Source: Ricinus communis (taxonomy: Eukaryota; Streptophyta; Magnoliopsida; Malpighiales; Euphorbiaceae). From it: a DNA stretch of 64,000 bases. Positions 37,811 to 49,937 of this stretch are shown in pieces. Location of the stretch: assembly GCF_019578655.1 (NCBI RefSeq), contig NC_063260.1, forward strand, positions 3,784,501 to 3,848,500. Reading direction: 5' to 3'. The notes under the pieces were generated by a model. It did not search any database and was not told where the DNA came from. It saw only the letters and a program-made list of their open reading frames with translations. Within the stretch, counting starts at the first letter, position 1; each line of letters opens with the position of its first letter. Position numbers and translations under genes: made by a program.

Positions 37811-38692
37811 AGATCAAATTGGCCCCTGAAGTTAATGAGCAATTTACCCATATTTTTTTAGTTTTTTGGTTAATTAGTACAGTAACTTACTAAAATGGCC
37901 AATTTACACCAATCAAGGTTTTTAATTTATAATAAAAATTCAATTTAGTCACTGAAATATAATAAGTATTAAACTTTATAAAAATGTTTTTTAATTAAGT
38001 TAGAGGAAAATTATTTAATTTACATAATTTGATCTTAGTGTTTAATAAGAACTAATACATATTGATAAAGATTATTAAGAATTAATAATTTTAAAATTGT
38101 GATTATTTATTATTTTATAAAGGTTAAATAGACTTGTGCAAAATTTATAAATAATAAATATTTAAATCATAATAAAAATATTTTTAAATAGGTTTTGTCA
38201 TATTAAATTAAATAATTTTAAAATTATTAAGTCATACCCAGTCTTCTCATTAAATCAAATTTTGAAGATCTAAATTAAGTTTGAGACTGAAAAAATCATT
38301 AAATTATTTTATTAGAAGCTAAAATTAATTATTGCTAAAATATAACATTTTATTTTAATTTGGTAAAAGTATAATATTATATGACTTTAGTAATATTATT
38401 TAAACTAAAGATTTTAATAAAAAGTATTATTTAATTATTTATATTAGATATTAGGATTAAATTACTTTTAAATTAAAACAATTATAACTCAATAAAATTT
38501 TATTATTATACAACTTCATATTTAGTATGAAGTTTAATGACTAAATTGAATTTTTTATTATGGATTAAATTCTCTGATTAGGATGGATTGACTATTTTTA
38601 GCAAGTTGTTGGGTAAATTGTCTAAGAAATTAAAATCTAGGTGAATTGCCCTTTGACTCCAAATTTAGGGGGGAAATTTGACACTATAACCC
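37811..38692. mobile_element. Foldback element
   Basis: The left arm at 37,811-37,918 (AGATCAAATTGGCCCC, GCAATTTACCCA, ACTTACTAAAATGGCCAAT) is inverted relative to the right arm at about 38,581-38,692 (complement of GGTAAATTGTCTAAG and GGGGGGAAATTTGACACT). The interior is AT-rich and non-coding. Probably an old long-TIR MITE; ends are approximate. Confidence 0.4.
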
Positions 38693-39318
38693 TTTTTAAA
38701 ATGCTAATGCTCTAGTTTATCTGGTAAACCATGTACTTGAATACTTGACATGCTATTCTAAATAAATATGTAATAGATAAAATTTAACTTACTATAATAG
38801 ATTGCTCAAGTTATGGATCATGTGACTAATTAAATAAATAGAATAGATTCCACTAATAAAATAATAAAGCTTGTCAAATAAATTATGAGTGAGATAAACA
38901 CGTGAGTAATTAAATAATAAACTAGACATTAACACGCACCATCGTACATGATTAAAATATTAGAATTTGATAAAATTGTTAATAATTAATATATATATAT
39001 AATTTCAATTCAATAAAATCAGAACATCTTCTAAAAATTCGTTTCTAATTATAAAATTTTGGGATGAATTTAATTTTGAAGTAAATTTTTTGAAGCATAA
39101 AATGGTACTTTTAATTTTTATAAATAAAATTCAATTGCTTTATATATTATATTGTCACTCACAATTTCTAAAGAAATTATAATTGTCATATATATAAATT
39201 CTTAATTGATAAAGTCATTGAAATCCATTTCTAAGATTGAATTCCACGAGTTAACATAATGTTCAACACTAAAAGTTTGATTTGGTTAGTGATAATTAAT
39301 TTTAGAATTTTAACAGTA

Positions 39319-39364
<46 letters not shown>

Positions 39365-40933
39365 CTGATTGAATTTAAAATGACAAAAAAGATATCGGTC
39401 TTAAAATAATAAGATTCAAAATTAATAGATTATAAAAAAATATTTAATAATATAATTATTAAATCATATAACTAATTACCTTCTATGATATATCAAAGAT
39501 ATTCATATTGATATATGAATTTATATATAAGACTATTGAATAAATTTTTTAATATAATCAAAAAATAATAATAATAATTACTAACTTAAATTATAAATAA
39601 TCATGAAATTTTTATGAATTAAACTAATTTTTTAAGGGTACCTTTTGAGAATTTTCAGAAACAAGATTACAAATGTAATATTGTTTCAAAAGCTATATTT
39701 TGTACATTCTCTTCCATCGCTTACTTTTTAATTTTATTTAAAAATGGAGATACAAATAAAATTAGAAATAAAATAAAAATAGAAAATATGAAAATATATG
39801 AATGAAAAAATATTGATTTATATTAGAATAAAAATGGAAATACAAATAAAATTAGAAATAAAATGAAAATAGAAAATATAAAAATATATGAATGAAAAAA
39901 TATTGATTTATATTAGAACGGTTGTGGTAATGAAAAAATTTTAGTTTGTTTTTCTTTTTAAAATATCACATATTTTTTCATGTTTAAATTATAAATAATT
40001 ATTCTCTAATTTAAATTAATTTAAACAATGGTTTTTCAGATGATAAAAACTGAGTAAAGTCATCTTGAGAAATCAATCATCACATTAAGAATTTATCAAT
40101 ATTTTTTACCACTGAATAAAAGTGGTGCCAATTAAGTCATTTCAAATATTGTGGGTTACATTTCTTATCATCAACATCTCTTGCCATCATTTTGGTTGCA
40201 TTTATCTTTGATGCTGATTTTAATAATAATAATAATAATAATCATAAATCATAATCATAACAACAACAACAACGTACTAATCTCTAAAGTTGACATTAGA
40301 ATAAATCCGCTAGCTACACTGGCTTATTTCATCAGAACATAATAGCAACTTACTAATTATTTAGTTATTAGTCATTTATTAATTTAATTTAATAACATAT
40401 AATATTTATTTATTTAGTATAAGTTTAATTCTGAAAATTTAGCCCTATTAAATTTTAAATCAACAAAAATTTTAATTTTAAATTATACTTCTAAATATTA
40501 TACTTTTAACATTACATCAATTAATAAATTAATTTTTTTTGATTAAATTAAAATTTCTAATCTTAAAAAATAGTATTTTAATTATATTTTTAATTTAATA
40601 TTAATTTATCAAATAAATTATCACATTTTATAAATAAAAATGAGTTCAATTATTATAATTCAAATAAAGAAGTTTAGAATATATAAAATGGAGAGCATTA
40701 CCATATTATGAATGCAACGTGTCTTCAGTTCATTAGATGGAACGATTCTGTTTAAGTACTTGGCGTTTATACTGCAACGTCACAATATGATAATAGCCAC
40801 AGAAGCCTTCAAGAGAGAAATATACGAGAATAAAATGGCAGCGCTGATCAAAAGAAATAATCTTATACATCTAAATTTCTATATATATACTTAGCAAACT
40901 ATTAGAAATACATGAAACAAAACAAAGAAAACC
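38693..40933. other. AT-rich intergenic DNA with simple repeats
   Basis: Contains an (AT)n tract at about 39,327-39,363, a 90-bp tandem duplication at 39,741-39,918, and a compound (AAT)n/(AAC)n tract at about 40,222-40,273. Short open frames at 40,151 and 40,712 are not recognisable. Confidence 0.5.
39741..39918. repeat. Two-copy tandem duplication, unit 90 bp
   Basis: The sequence starting AAAATGGAGATACAAATAAA at 39,741 is repeated from 39,831 with few substitutions. Confidence 0.8.
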
Positions 40934-41087
40934 CAGTCCGGCGTCAAAAGAGAAGTCATCATAATTATAGTCATTATTATCAATCCATCAATTCGTACAT
41001 TCTTCATTATTATTGTCCCCTACGGCTGTGACATTATTATAATCTTCTTCAGAAAAAAAAAAAAAAGAAAAGCCTTGCTGCCATTGT

Positions 41088-41354
41088 TGATAGGAAACTT
41101 AGTTATTAGTTGACTAACTATTAACAGCTGATTACATGTTTGTTCTTTTCTGTTCTAAAATAATTTCTTATTTATAGGAAGCAGTTTGCTGATTCATTCT
41201 TCCTTGAAACTAGCCATGATACAAGTTGTGTAAATTATGGATGCATTTTTTTCTGTTATTTCTGTTGTATGATGCCTCTATAAAAGGCTTCCTCTGAGTT
41301 AATAAAATAAAGTTTTCAGAACTATAAACACTACTTTATTTCTTAACTTAAACA
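41088..41354 (+). repeat. 5' LTR of the copia element
   Basis: 267 bp, starting TGATAGGAAAC and ending TTAAACA. Contains TATAAAAGG and an AATAAA signal downstream of it. The second base pair of the terminus is mutated relative to the 3' LTR (TGAT against TGTT). Confidence 0.95.
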
Positions 41355-41355
41355 G

Positions 41356-41368
41356 TGGTATCAGAGCC
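41356..41368 (+). promoter_or_regulatory. Primer binding site (initiator tRNA-Met) of the copia element
   Basis: TGGTATCAGAGCC, one base after the 5' LTR. It is the standard complement to the 3' end of plant initiator tRNA-Met used for minus-strand priming. Confidence 0.9.
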
Positions 41369-41486
41369 TCACAGCAGGGGCCTGAATTGAGAAGTAGTGA
41401 GTGAGTAAAAATACTGAGAGGAAGAGTGTTTGAGTGAAACACTGAGAGAAACATTGAGAGAATAAAAAAAAGGAGGAGAGAGAGAC

Positions 41487-42400
41487 ATGGCTGAGGGAAC
41501 CAATCTCCTGAGCATTCCCAAATTTGATGGGGACTACAATTACTGGTCAATGCTAATGGAGAACCTGCTGAGATCAAAGGAATACTGGAGCATCGTTGAA
41601 AAGGGTTACACCGAGCCTGATGACATAGAAGCACTACCAGCTGCACAACGAAAAACTTTGGAGGATCAGAAGCTAAAGGATTTGAAAGCAAAAAACTACC
41701 TATTTCACTCAATTGACAAGTCCCATCCTCAAAACCATCATTCAGAAAGATACCTCCAAACAACTATGGGATTCCATGAAGAGAAAATATCAAGGGAATA
41801 TTCGAGTTCAACGAGCTCAACTTCAGACTCTCCGTAGGGAATTTGAAGTCCTGGAAATGAAGGCTGGTGAGTCCGTAAATGATTACTTTTCTAGAGTGAT
41901 GTTGGTAGCAAATAATATGAGAAATGCAGGAGAAGACATGAAAGATGAGAAAATAGTTGAGAAAATCTTGCGCACACTTACAGAAAGATTCAATTACATT
42001 GTGTGCTCCATAGAGGAGTTGAAAGACATCGATAGGCTTTCGGTGGATGAGTTGCAGAGCTCATTACTGGTTCATGAACAGAAGTTTCAAAAGAATGTTA
42101 TGGAGGATCAGGCCTTAAAAGTCACAGGAGATGAAAAATCTAGAGGAAAAGAAGAAGACAGATTCAATGAAAGAGGCAGAGGTTGTGGAAATTTTAGAGG
42201 AAGAGGAAGTGGTCGAGGTAGAACCTTCAACAAAGCCATAATGGAGTGTTACAGATGCCATAAGTTGGGACATTTTCAATATGAATGTCCAAGTTATGTC
42301 AATTATGTAGACTATGCTGAACTAGACAAAAATGAAGAGTTGTTACTCATGTCTTATGTCGAGACACATAATTCCAAGAGAGAAGAGGTGTGGTTCTTGG
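41487..42400 (+). pseudogene. Copia gag and zinc knuckle (frameshifted)
   Basis: The gag region opens MAEGTNLLSIPKFDGDYNYW, changes frame near 41,735, and continues to a CCHC zinc knuckle of form CX2CX4HX4C at about 42,249-42,290 after an Arg/Gly-rich stretch. Gag packages the element RNA into virus-like particles. The frameshift prevents a continuous product. Confidence 0.85.
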
Positions 42401-45400
42401 ACTCAGGCTGTGGTAATCATATGAGTGGGGATAAGCAATGGCTCTTTGAGCTGAATCAGTCCTTCAGGCACTCCGTGAAGCTTGGTAATAACTCAAAGAT
42501 GGCTGTCATGGGCAAAGGAAATATCAGAATACAGGTTGCAGGCAGAACTCATGTAATTACTGAGGTATTTTACATTCCTGAGCTGAAAAATAACCTGCTT
42601 AGCATTGGACAACTTCAAGAAAATAATTTGGCTATTCTGATTCAAAATAATTTCTGCAAGATTTATCATTCAATAAAAGGGTTAGTTATGCAAACAAATA
42701 TGTCTGCAAATCGAATGTTTGTACTACTTGCTTCTACTCCCAACAATGCCTCAGGACCAACATGCCTCCAAGCATCATCAGATGGTTCAATGACAGACCT
42801 ATGGCACCAGAGGTTTGGTCATCTCAACATGAAAAGGCTGCGGACCTTAGCATACAAAGGATGGTTAGAGGCCTACCAATCTTGAAAGCCAGCTCCAAGA
42901 TATGTACTAATTGTGTAGTAGGGAAGCAGCACCGTGATCCTTTTCCAAAGAAGAGTTATTGGAGAGCTTCTCAACCATTGCAACTTGTACATTCAGACAT
43001 ATGTAGTCCGATTACTCCCGAATCTAATAGCCACAAAAGGTACATAATAACCTTTATTGACGACTATAGTCGTAAAATGTGGACATATCTCTTGCATAAT
43101 AAGTCAGAAGCATTCATTGTGTTTACAAAGTTCAGAAGCATGGTAGAAAAGAAAACAGGAAATTATATTTGTTGTTTGCGTACTAATCGAGATGGGGAGT
43201 TTACCTCTTCAGAGGTTAACACTTATTGTAGCTCAAATAGAATCAGTAGACAACTCACTGCAGCTTACTCTCCACAATAAAATGGAGTCGCAGAAAGGAG
43301 AAATCGAACTCTAATGAAAATGGTGCGGTGTATACTGACAGCAAAGGATATTCCGAAAGAATTCTGGCCTGAGGCGGTAAACTGGGCAGTACATATACTC
43401 AATAGGTGTCTTACATCGGTAATACAAGATAAAACACCTAAGGAAGCATGGAATGGGATCAAGCCTTCGGTGGAATACTTCAAAGTTTTCAGATGCATAG
43501 GGCATGTTCACATACCTGAAGTAAAAAGAAAAAATCTTGATGATAAAAATCTCAAGTGTGTGTTTTTAGGGGTCAGCAATGAGTCCAAAGCATTTAGAAT
43601 GTATGATCCAGTGTCCAAGAAAATTATCACAAGTCGGGATGTGGTTTTTGAGGAGGAAGAAAAATGGAACTGGGGTAACACAGATGAAGAAACCTCATGT
43701 GATGTTCTTAAATGGGAAGATGACAAGACAGAAAAAGGAAAGAATGTGGAGGAAGCTGAAGAAGAAGGGAATGAAACAATTGGCTTAGACTTATCAACAC
43801 CAACAAATATGACAAATCCAGTTCAATGGAAGAAAAAACAGAGGTCAATATGGATGGAGGACTATGTGAGTGGTGAAGGCTTGTCTGAGGAAGAAGATGA
43901 AGTGCAACAACTAGCTTTGGAGATGCAACAACTTGCTATGTTCACTTTATCTGATCCAACAACCTTTGAAGAAGCTGTTAAAAGTTCAACTTGGAAGGAA
44001 GCTATGGATCGAGAAATTCAAGCAATTGAACAGAATGGTACATGGGAACTAACTGAATTGCCTAAAGAAGTAAAGAAGATAGGTGTTAAATGGGTTTTCA
44101 AGACCAAGTTGAATGAAAAGGGAGAAGTGGATAAATGCAAGGCCGGACTCATAGCAAAGGGATACACACAGCAAGCAGGCATCGACTACACTGAGGTATT
44201 TGCTCCTGTAGCTCGTTGGGACATTATTAGACTAATACTTGCACTTGTAGTAAATCAAGGGTGGAGAGTGTACCATCTTGATGTCAAAAGTGCATTTTTG
44301 CACGGTGAAATCAATGAGGATGTCTTTGTAGAACAACCACAAGGTTATGAGGTAAAAGGTGAAGAAAACAAAGTATACAAGTTGAAGAAAGCACTCTATG
44401 GGCTCGAACAGGCCCCACGAGCCTGGTTCAGCAAAATCGAATCCTACTTCATCAATGAGGAATTTGAGAGATGCTCGAGTGATCCCACACTTTTCACAAA
44501 GAAGAATTTAGATGGAGGTATTCTTATAGTTAGTTTGTATGTCGATGACCTTATTTTTACAGGTAATAATGAGCAGATGTTCAGAAAATTCAAGAACTCA
44601 ATGAAAGACCAATTTGATATGTCTGATCTTGGTCGCATGAGGTATTTTCTGGGAGTAGAGGTGTTGCAAAGCTCAACTGAGATTTTCATAAGTCAAAGAA
44701 AGTATGCTAATGAAATACTAGAGAGGTTTAGAATGGAGCATTGCAAACCAGTGAGAAGTCCTATTGTTCCTGGAAGTAGACTTGCTAAAGATGAAGGAGG
44801 CACTAAAATTGATTCCACTACCTACAAGTAAATGGTGGGAAGCCTCATGTACCTGACTGCCACCAGACCTGATCTTATGTATGTAGTGAGCCTAATAGCA
44901 CGTTTCATGGAGGCTCCTACTGTTTTGCATCAACAAGCAGTGAAGAGAGTGCTTCGATATCTAAAAGGAACAGCTAAGTTGGGAATACTTTACAAGAGAG
45001 GAGACGAGGAAAGCTTGCTTGCCTATTCAGATAGTGATTACGCAGGTGATCTTGATGGTCGCAAAAGCACTTCGGGGTATGTTTTTAAACTGAGTTCTGG
45101 GGTTGTAGCATGGAGTTCTAAGAAGCAACCAGTTGTGTCTCTGTCCACCACCGAAGCAGAGTACATTACTGCTGCTGCATGTGCCGGTCAGTGCATATGG
45201 ATGCAGCGAGTTCTTGAAAAGCTTGGTTTTAAGCAATGTAAGTGCACTATATTTTGTGATAATAGTTCAACCATCAAACTCTCCAAGAATCCTGTTATGC
45301 ATGGTAGAAGTAAGCATATCGATGTTCGGTTTCATTTCCTTAGAGAATTGGTTAATAATGAAGTGGTGGAGTTGGTGCACTGTGGTACAAAGGATCAGCT

Positions 45401-45491
45401 GGCTGATATTATGACAAAACCCTTGAAGTTAGAATTGTTCTTGAAGATGAGAAAGCAGCTCGGTATGTGCAGTATTCAAGAATTAAACTGA
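42380..45491 (+). pseudogene. Copia pol: protease, integrase, reverse transcriptase, RNase H (broken)
   Basis: Protease active site LDSG near 42,400. The integrase zinc finger (HX4H...CX2C) spans the frameshift near 42,860, followed by the integrase core with FIDDYS. TAA at 43,278-43,280 interrupts integrase. Reverse transcriptase has the YVDDL active site near 44,540. TAA at 44,829-44,831 separates it from RNase H, which keeps SDSDYAGD and TTEAEYI. The final stop is at 45,489-45,491, 20 bases before the polypurine tract. Non-functional as read. Confidence 0.9.
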
Positions 45492-45522
45492 CTATGTGTA
45501 TAGCTCAGTTTAAGGGAGGAGT

Positions 45523-45789
45523 TGTTAGGAAACTTAGTTATTAGTTGACTAAGTATTAACAGCTGATTACATGTTTGTTCTTTTCTGTTCTAAAATAATT
45601 CCTTATTTGTAGGAAGCAGTTTGCTGATTCATTCTTCCTTGAAACTAGCCATGATACAAGTTGTGTAAATCATGGATGCATTTTTTTCTGTTATTTCTGC
45701 TGTATGATGCCTCTATAAAAGGCCTCCTCTGAGTTAATAAAATAAAGTTTTCAGAACTATGAACACTACTTTATTTCTTAACTTAAACA
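45523..45789 (+). repeat. 3' LTR of the copia element
   Basis: 267 bp, starting TGTTAGGAAAC and ending TTAAACA. Preceded by a polypurine tract, AAGGGAGGAG (about 45,512-45,521). Confidence 0.95.
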
Positions 45790-46990
45790 ATTGTCCCAGT
45801 ATTATTATTGTCCCCAGAAATCCCAGTACGATGTGATTCTTTTTAAAATCTCTTGACGACCCACTATTATTGTCACTAATTATATTGTCTCTTTATTTGT
45901 CTTCTTCCTCATCTATTAACGAGCTTTCCCACCACTTACTTCCATTGTCCTCTTCTACAGGTGGCAACCCCGTCTGAGAGGTTCGAAGATTGTTATTTTT
46001 ATTATCTTGATCACTAATATGATCAGTGCTTACAACAATAAGTGGGGTTTCTTCAAAGCACCGGAAGAACTTAACAGGTTTCACCACATCTTTCTTGCAA
46101 GTGTTAGCCTTTTTATGTAGGTGAGTGTTCCAGTAGTTCTTCACATCATTTGCAATTCTTCTTGATAATCTGGAAGCTATTAATGACCATCTGCATGCAT
46201 AAAAAAAAAAATTTCTCAATGTTCTTATTAATAGAGGTTTGGATACTAAATTTTTTCTTTTTATTTCATATTTAATTTTATTGGTAAAATGATAACAATT
46301 AGAGATAATATGCATTAATATCTTACCATAATACAAATAAGATTGATTGCATAAAAGAATAATGCAATAACACAATATAAAATTTATTTCTATTTACAAC
46401 TTTTCCAGATTGAGAACGAAACTTTTTATAATTATGTAGAGATTATTTTTATATAAATAAAAATATATATATATATATATATATCAAACTTTGAAAAGAT
46501 AAAAGCAGAATGAAGCTTTTGAATAAGATTTTTTTTGTTTGAAATATGATATCTAATCCACTTTAGAGCTTTATTTAAAGGTTTGTAGTACCAAGGGGAT
46601 ATCAAATAAAAAGCTTTTTATTGATTGAAAATATTTTGAAATCATGTTGATTTGTGCTTCTAGATTTTGGGTTATTGCCGATGGTGATGGTGAAGAGGGA
46701 GTAAAGATGGACTCTATATCATCATCTTTCTTTGGTTCATTATAAACAAATATAGGGACATTGCTTTAGTAATCAACATTTTGTAATATGGTGTTTGATC
46801 TTGGTAAATCTGATGTTGAAAATCTTGGTAATATTTATAATGAAGTTGGTTCTTTGTAAGGGGCATAGATAATAGAAGGTATATTTGATACATTTCCAAT
46901 ATCTATAGTTGAAATTGAAGAACTGTCATCGGAAAATCTAGAAGAAGTTGATTTCCTGTTGAACGTGAGCTTTACTTTCCCATCTGGAAA

Positions 46991-47848
46991 CTAGGTTATG
47001 TTTTCAAGATTGGTGGTTGATTTTGTCTGTTTTAGTGATTCAGGTTGGGTTGCTCCTTCAAGGATCCATTCTTCTGGAAGAGTGATATCTTTCCATTGAA
47101 TAATTTTTAGAATTGTTGAGTTTGCTTTAGAAAGGTCTGTTTGTAGGAATAAGGTTTCTCCTTTTGGTGAGTGAAGTTTGTGTTTCGAACCAAAAGCAGA
47201 AATCATGGCTTTGTAATGTATTTTAAAAAATAAAGCTATCGGGATAGACCCTTCAAGCATTTTGTAATTATGCGTTTTTATTTGGAGAACAATATTCTTT
47301 AAAATATTTTTATTATTTAAAGAAATTGTAATATTTGGAAAACAATTGAAACTAATAGGTTCTTTGTTAAGGTTTGACTAGACAGTACCTAATAAAGAAT
47401 CATAAAAATTTGTAAACTTAGCATCTCTAAGGACTGCTAAGATGGAAGTATCTAAACCTTCTCCAGTAAGGGGTTTTATTCCTACCTGGACAAGGCCTAT
47501 GTGGATGTACTTATAATCTTTTTATTTATGTCTCTGAAGGATTTTTAGATTTAGAAGATAGATTTCTTCAAAAGGCTTTGAAATTTGGATATCTCTTTCT
47601 TCAGTTTTAATAGTAAAATCTGTTTTGAAGATAGGAAACTTTGAAAACTCATAGATTTGCTTCTTTTGAATCTTGGGTATTTCCCAATCATCAATATGCT
47701 TTGTAAAATCTTCAATAGTGATTTCTTCACTATCTACTAAACCTTTAGATCTTGAAGACTCAGAGGTAGAAGAGTTTGAAGACGATTTACAGAAAAGTGA
47801 TTCTAAATTCATTTTAAAATAAATCAAAGTAACTTTCTGAATAAACAT
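46991..47848 (-). pseudogene. Caulimovirid movement-protein relic
   Basis: Two open segments, 47,522-47,848 and 46,991-47,260, with stop-interrupted but still recognisable sequence between them, resemble the 30K-superfamily movement protein of plant pararetroviruses. The second segment has the SPKGETLFLQTDLS region typical of the C-terminal part of this domain. The protein family opens plasmodesmata for virus spread. At least two internal stops make this copy non-coding. The exact genus cannot be fixed by eye. Confidence 0.7.
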
Positions 47849-48000
47849 GAACTAAGCCACCAGTTTTATTGCCCTATAATAAAAAACGGGTCTTACTACT
47901 AAGCATAAATGAACAAATTTGTTCTGCAAAAATATGATGTAGTTTAAAATGATTTTAAAATCTCTTATATGCAAACACCCTTCTCTTCCCAGGAACCTTG

Positions 48001-48016
48001 TTGGCTCTGATACCAA
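48001..48016 (-). promoter_or_regulatory. Primer-binding-type site of the endogenous pararetrovirus
   Basis: Minus-strand TTGGTATCAGAGCCAA matches the complement of the initiator tRNA-Met 3' end used by caulimovirids and many LTR elements. Its position just ahead of the movement-protein relic, on the same strand, supports the viral reading over an unrelated LTR element. Confidence 0.7.
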
Positions 48017-48486
48017 AGGGATATATATATATATATGTAAAGTATTATGACATTATCATATATCAATATATGTAAGGTAATGTCAGTAAATCAATATCAC
48101 TTTATTATTTCATTATAAACATTATATTTTATTGTTTTAGCCATTCTGTTAGTAATTTCTTCAATTTTAGATCCAAACTAAACATAGTAAAATTAAAATT
48201 AAAATTAAGTAACCAATTTGTGATAAATATAATATAATATAAATATTTTGAAATTAATATAACATAAATATTTTTAATGGATAAATAATAATATGACTCT
48301 TTGTGTTATTATTCCAAACATTACTAATTAGTGGGAATGATGTACTACTGCTATTTGCTAATACTTTGGTGCAAGTAAAGTTTACAATGTGTGGTATAAA
48401 AATTATTGAAGTCCATGCCATTTAATATATATATATATACCCACAATGGAAGTAGTGTAGAGGTAGCAGGTATCAGGATTATGTAA

Positions 48487-48511
48487 AGAGAGAGAGAGAG
48501 AGAGAGAGAGC
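48487..48511. repeat. (GA)n microsatellite
   Basis: Uninterrupted run of about 12 GA units in intron 2 of MYB pseudogene D. MYB C has only GAGAGAG at the matching place. Confidence 0.85.
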
Positions 48512-48725
48512 AACTGATTGAAAGTGTTAAGTATATGATTCGTTATCTCAGTATTATGTTCTTGAGAATAGTTAGTCTTAGTACACGTAGTAGATTTTTG
48601 ACCAAATAAAAATTCACTTGCCTGTTACCTAATAGATTATGTAGCCTGATAATTAAATTGCTGTAAAATTTCCTCTTTTGATATTTGGCTTAAAATATTT
48701 CAACTATCCTAATTTATAATTGTTT

Positions 48726-49937
48726 GGTGGAAATTTTCTTGAGCGTGTCATGTATGTAGGTACACGAATCATTGTAATTAATGCGCATTGACTTTTAAAT
48801 CAGATTTTTTTGTAAATTTTTAAGTTCCTTTGACAGTTTGCTTAGATTCTCAAGAGATACCATAAGATTTAAACGAGTAGCAGTAAATGTTTGTAAAGGA
48901 AAAAGCTGAATTGAATGATTTGTACTTGAATTATTGAAATAAAAATTTGCATAAACAACTAAATATTTAAAAATAAATTCAAAAAAATAAATAAAATAAA
49001 TAGTTTCTAGAAACTAAAATATTTGCAGAGATTTGTGTTTGAGGATTTGAATATTGCAGTGTAGTTATTGTTGTTGATTGTTGATGCTGGGGTATTGATT
49101 TGGGGCTCTATCTCCATTCCCTGCTTCTGCTTTTGATAGAGAGTCTCAAGTCTCACTTTTTTTGAGAAGTGCTTCCATCTTTTATGTCATAGACCCCTAT
49201 TATCTCTTTCTACTTCTAGAGTGGAATTAACTGCTTATATAACTCCTCTCATTATTTCATTATTTCACGTGTGCAGTCGTTACCTTCAATTACTAACTAA
49301 CTAATTAATTAATTAGATTTATGATTATAGGCTTTCGGCTTGGGATTTTATTTTACTTCTTTAAACTCGAAAAATAATTATAGGCTAAATAATTGCTCCC
49401 TGCGCGTTTATTGATCAGCATTGGCCAATTACACATGTAATTTAGCTCCATTGTATCTCCTGCATTTAACACGTGCATCTATAAATAAGCCACATATTTT
49501 TTATTTCTCTCTCTTCACCGTCTTTCTTCTCTACTTTGTGTTGCCACCAACAATCTCTTCACCATTCAACGCTGGTGTTGTATCACCACGGCTTTTTTCT
49601 GCAAAGTCATTTGCTCAAGCATTTCAATTCGTCCAAGATTGCTCTCTCTCGGCTTTTGGTGTGATATTAGCTTGGTTGGATTCAAACCGCACCCTCAACT
49701 ACCTCATACTTGAGTTATTACTAGAAACTATACCCATCTACACAAGAAAAAGCCTTTCCAAGTTTACTAGAGAAAATGACTAAAAAGGTATATTTTTTAC
49801 TCAAAATATTTCATTTTCTATGTTTATTTCTTGGATAATTGTGCATAATTATATTCAAATTGCTAAAAAAAAATTTAGCATGTAGCCTGATATGTATAGA
49901 AAAATTAGTCTTAAGATCTGACCTCTATTTTGGTTGA
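48726..49937. other. Gene-free DNA left of the degenerate array
   Basis: No exon 1 of pseudogene D is found here. A 120-codon frame at 49,421-49,783 (plus) has a hydrophobic stretch near residues 25-45 and a TATAAATAAG-like sequence just inside it. I recognise no family, and it may be chance. Confidence 0.4.

Larger units (their letters stand above)
41088..45789 (+). mobile_element. Ty1/copia LTR retrotransposon, full length but degenerate
   Basis: Two 267-bp LTRs flank a gag-pol body, with a perfect 5-bp target duplication ATTGT at 41,083-41,087 and 45,790-45,794. It lies antisense in exon 3 of MYB pseudogene D. The order gag, protease, integrase, reverse transcriptase, RNase H identifies the copia superfamily, near the TNT1-94 type. 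The coding region has two frameshifts and two in-frame stops, so it is not autonomous. The LTRs differ at 8 of 267 positions by eye (3.0%), which points to insertion on the order of one million years ago if common plant rates apply (inference). Confidence 0.95.
46590..48016 (-). mobile_element. Endogenous caulimovirid (plant pararetrovirus) fragment
   Basis: On the minus strand a tRNA-Met primer-type site (48,001-48,016) is followed after about 170 bases by a degenerate movement-protein region and then by about 400 bases with only broken open frames. In caulimovirids the primer site marks the genome start, and a movement protein close behind it fits genera whose first large frame begins with this domain. 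No reverse transcriptase or coat-protein zinc finger is present, so only the first part of the genome is here. It sits in intron 2 of MYB pseudogene D. The left end is approximate. The fragment is old and inactive. Confidence 0.75.
40934..48725 (-). pseudogene. R2R3-MYB pseudogene D, split by a copia element and a pararetroviral insert
   Basis: A relic of a subgroup-6 MYB. Exon 2 remains at about 48,619-48,725 with a small internal deletion, several stops and a kept GC donor. Exon 3 starts at 46,190 and encodes a degenerate R3 end ([11 protein letters not shown] kept) and an acidic tail. It is cut at 45,790 by the copia element and resumes at 41,087 down to about 40,934, where the C-terminal codons are lost. 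The segment carrying the subgroup-6 RPRPR motif is deleted. Exon 1 is not found. DNA around 48,285-48,540 in its intron 2 matches intron 2 of MYB C near 62,220-62,640, so D and C are sister copies. Not functional. Confidence 0.85.

Noticed and set aside
43265..45236. Several frames of 66-81 codons on the minus strand across the copia element
   Set aside because: Antisense shadows of the gag-pol coding region.
46590..48016. A second LTR retrotransposon, because of the tRNA-Met site at 48,001-48,016
   Set aside because: No LTR pair flanks it and the following coding relic resembles a movement protein, which ordinary plant LTR elements lack.
40934..48725. A single functional MYB gene with unusually large introns
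   Set aside because: Exon 2 and exon 3 have stops and deletions, exon 1 is missing and the copia insert lies within coding sequence.
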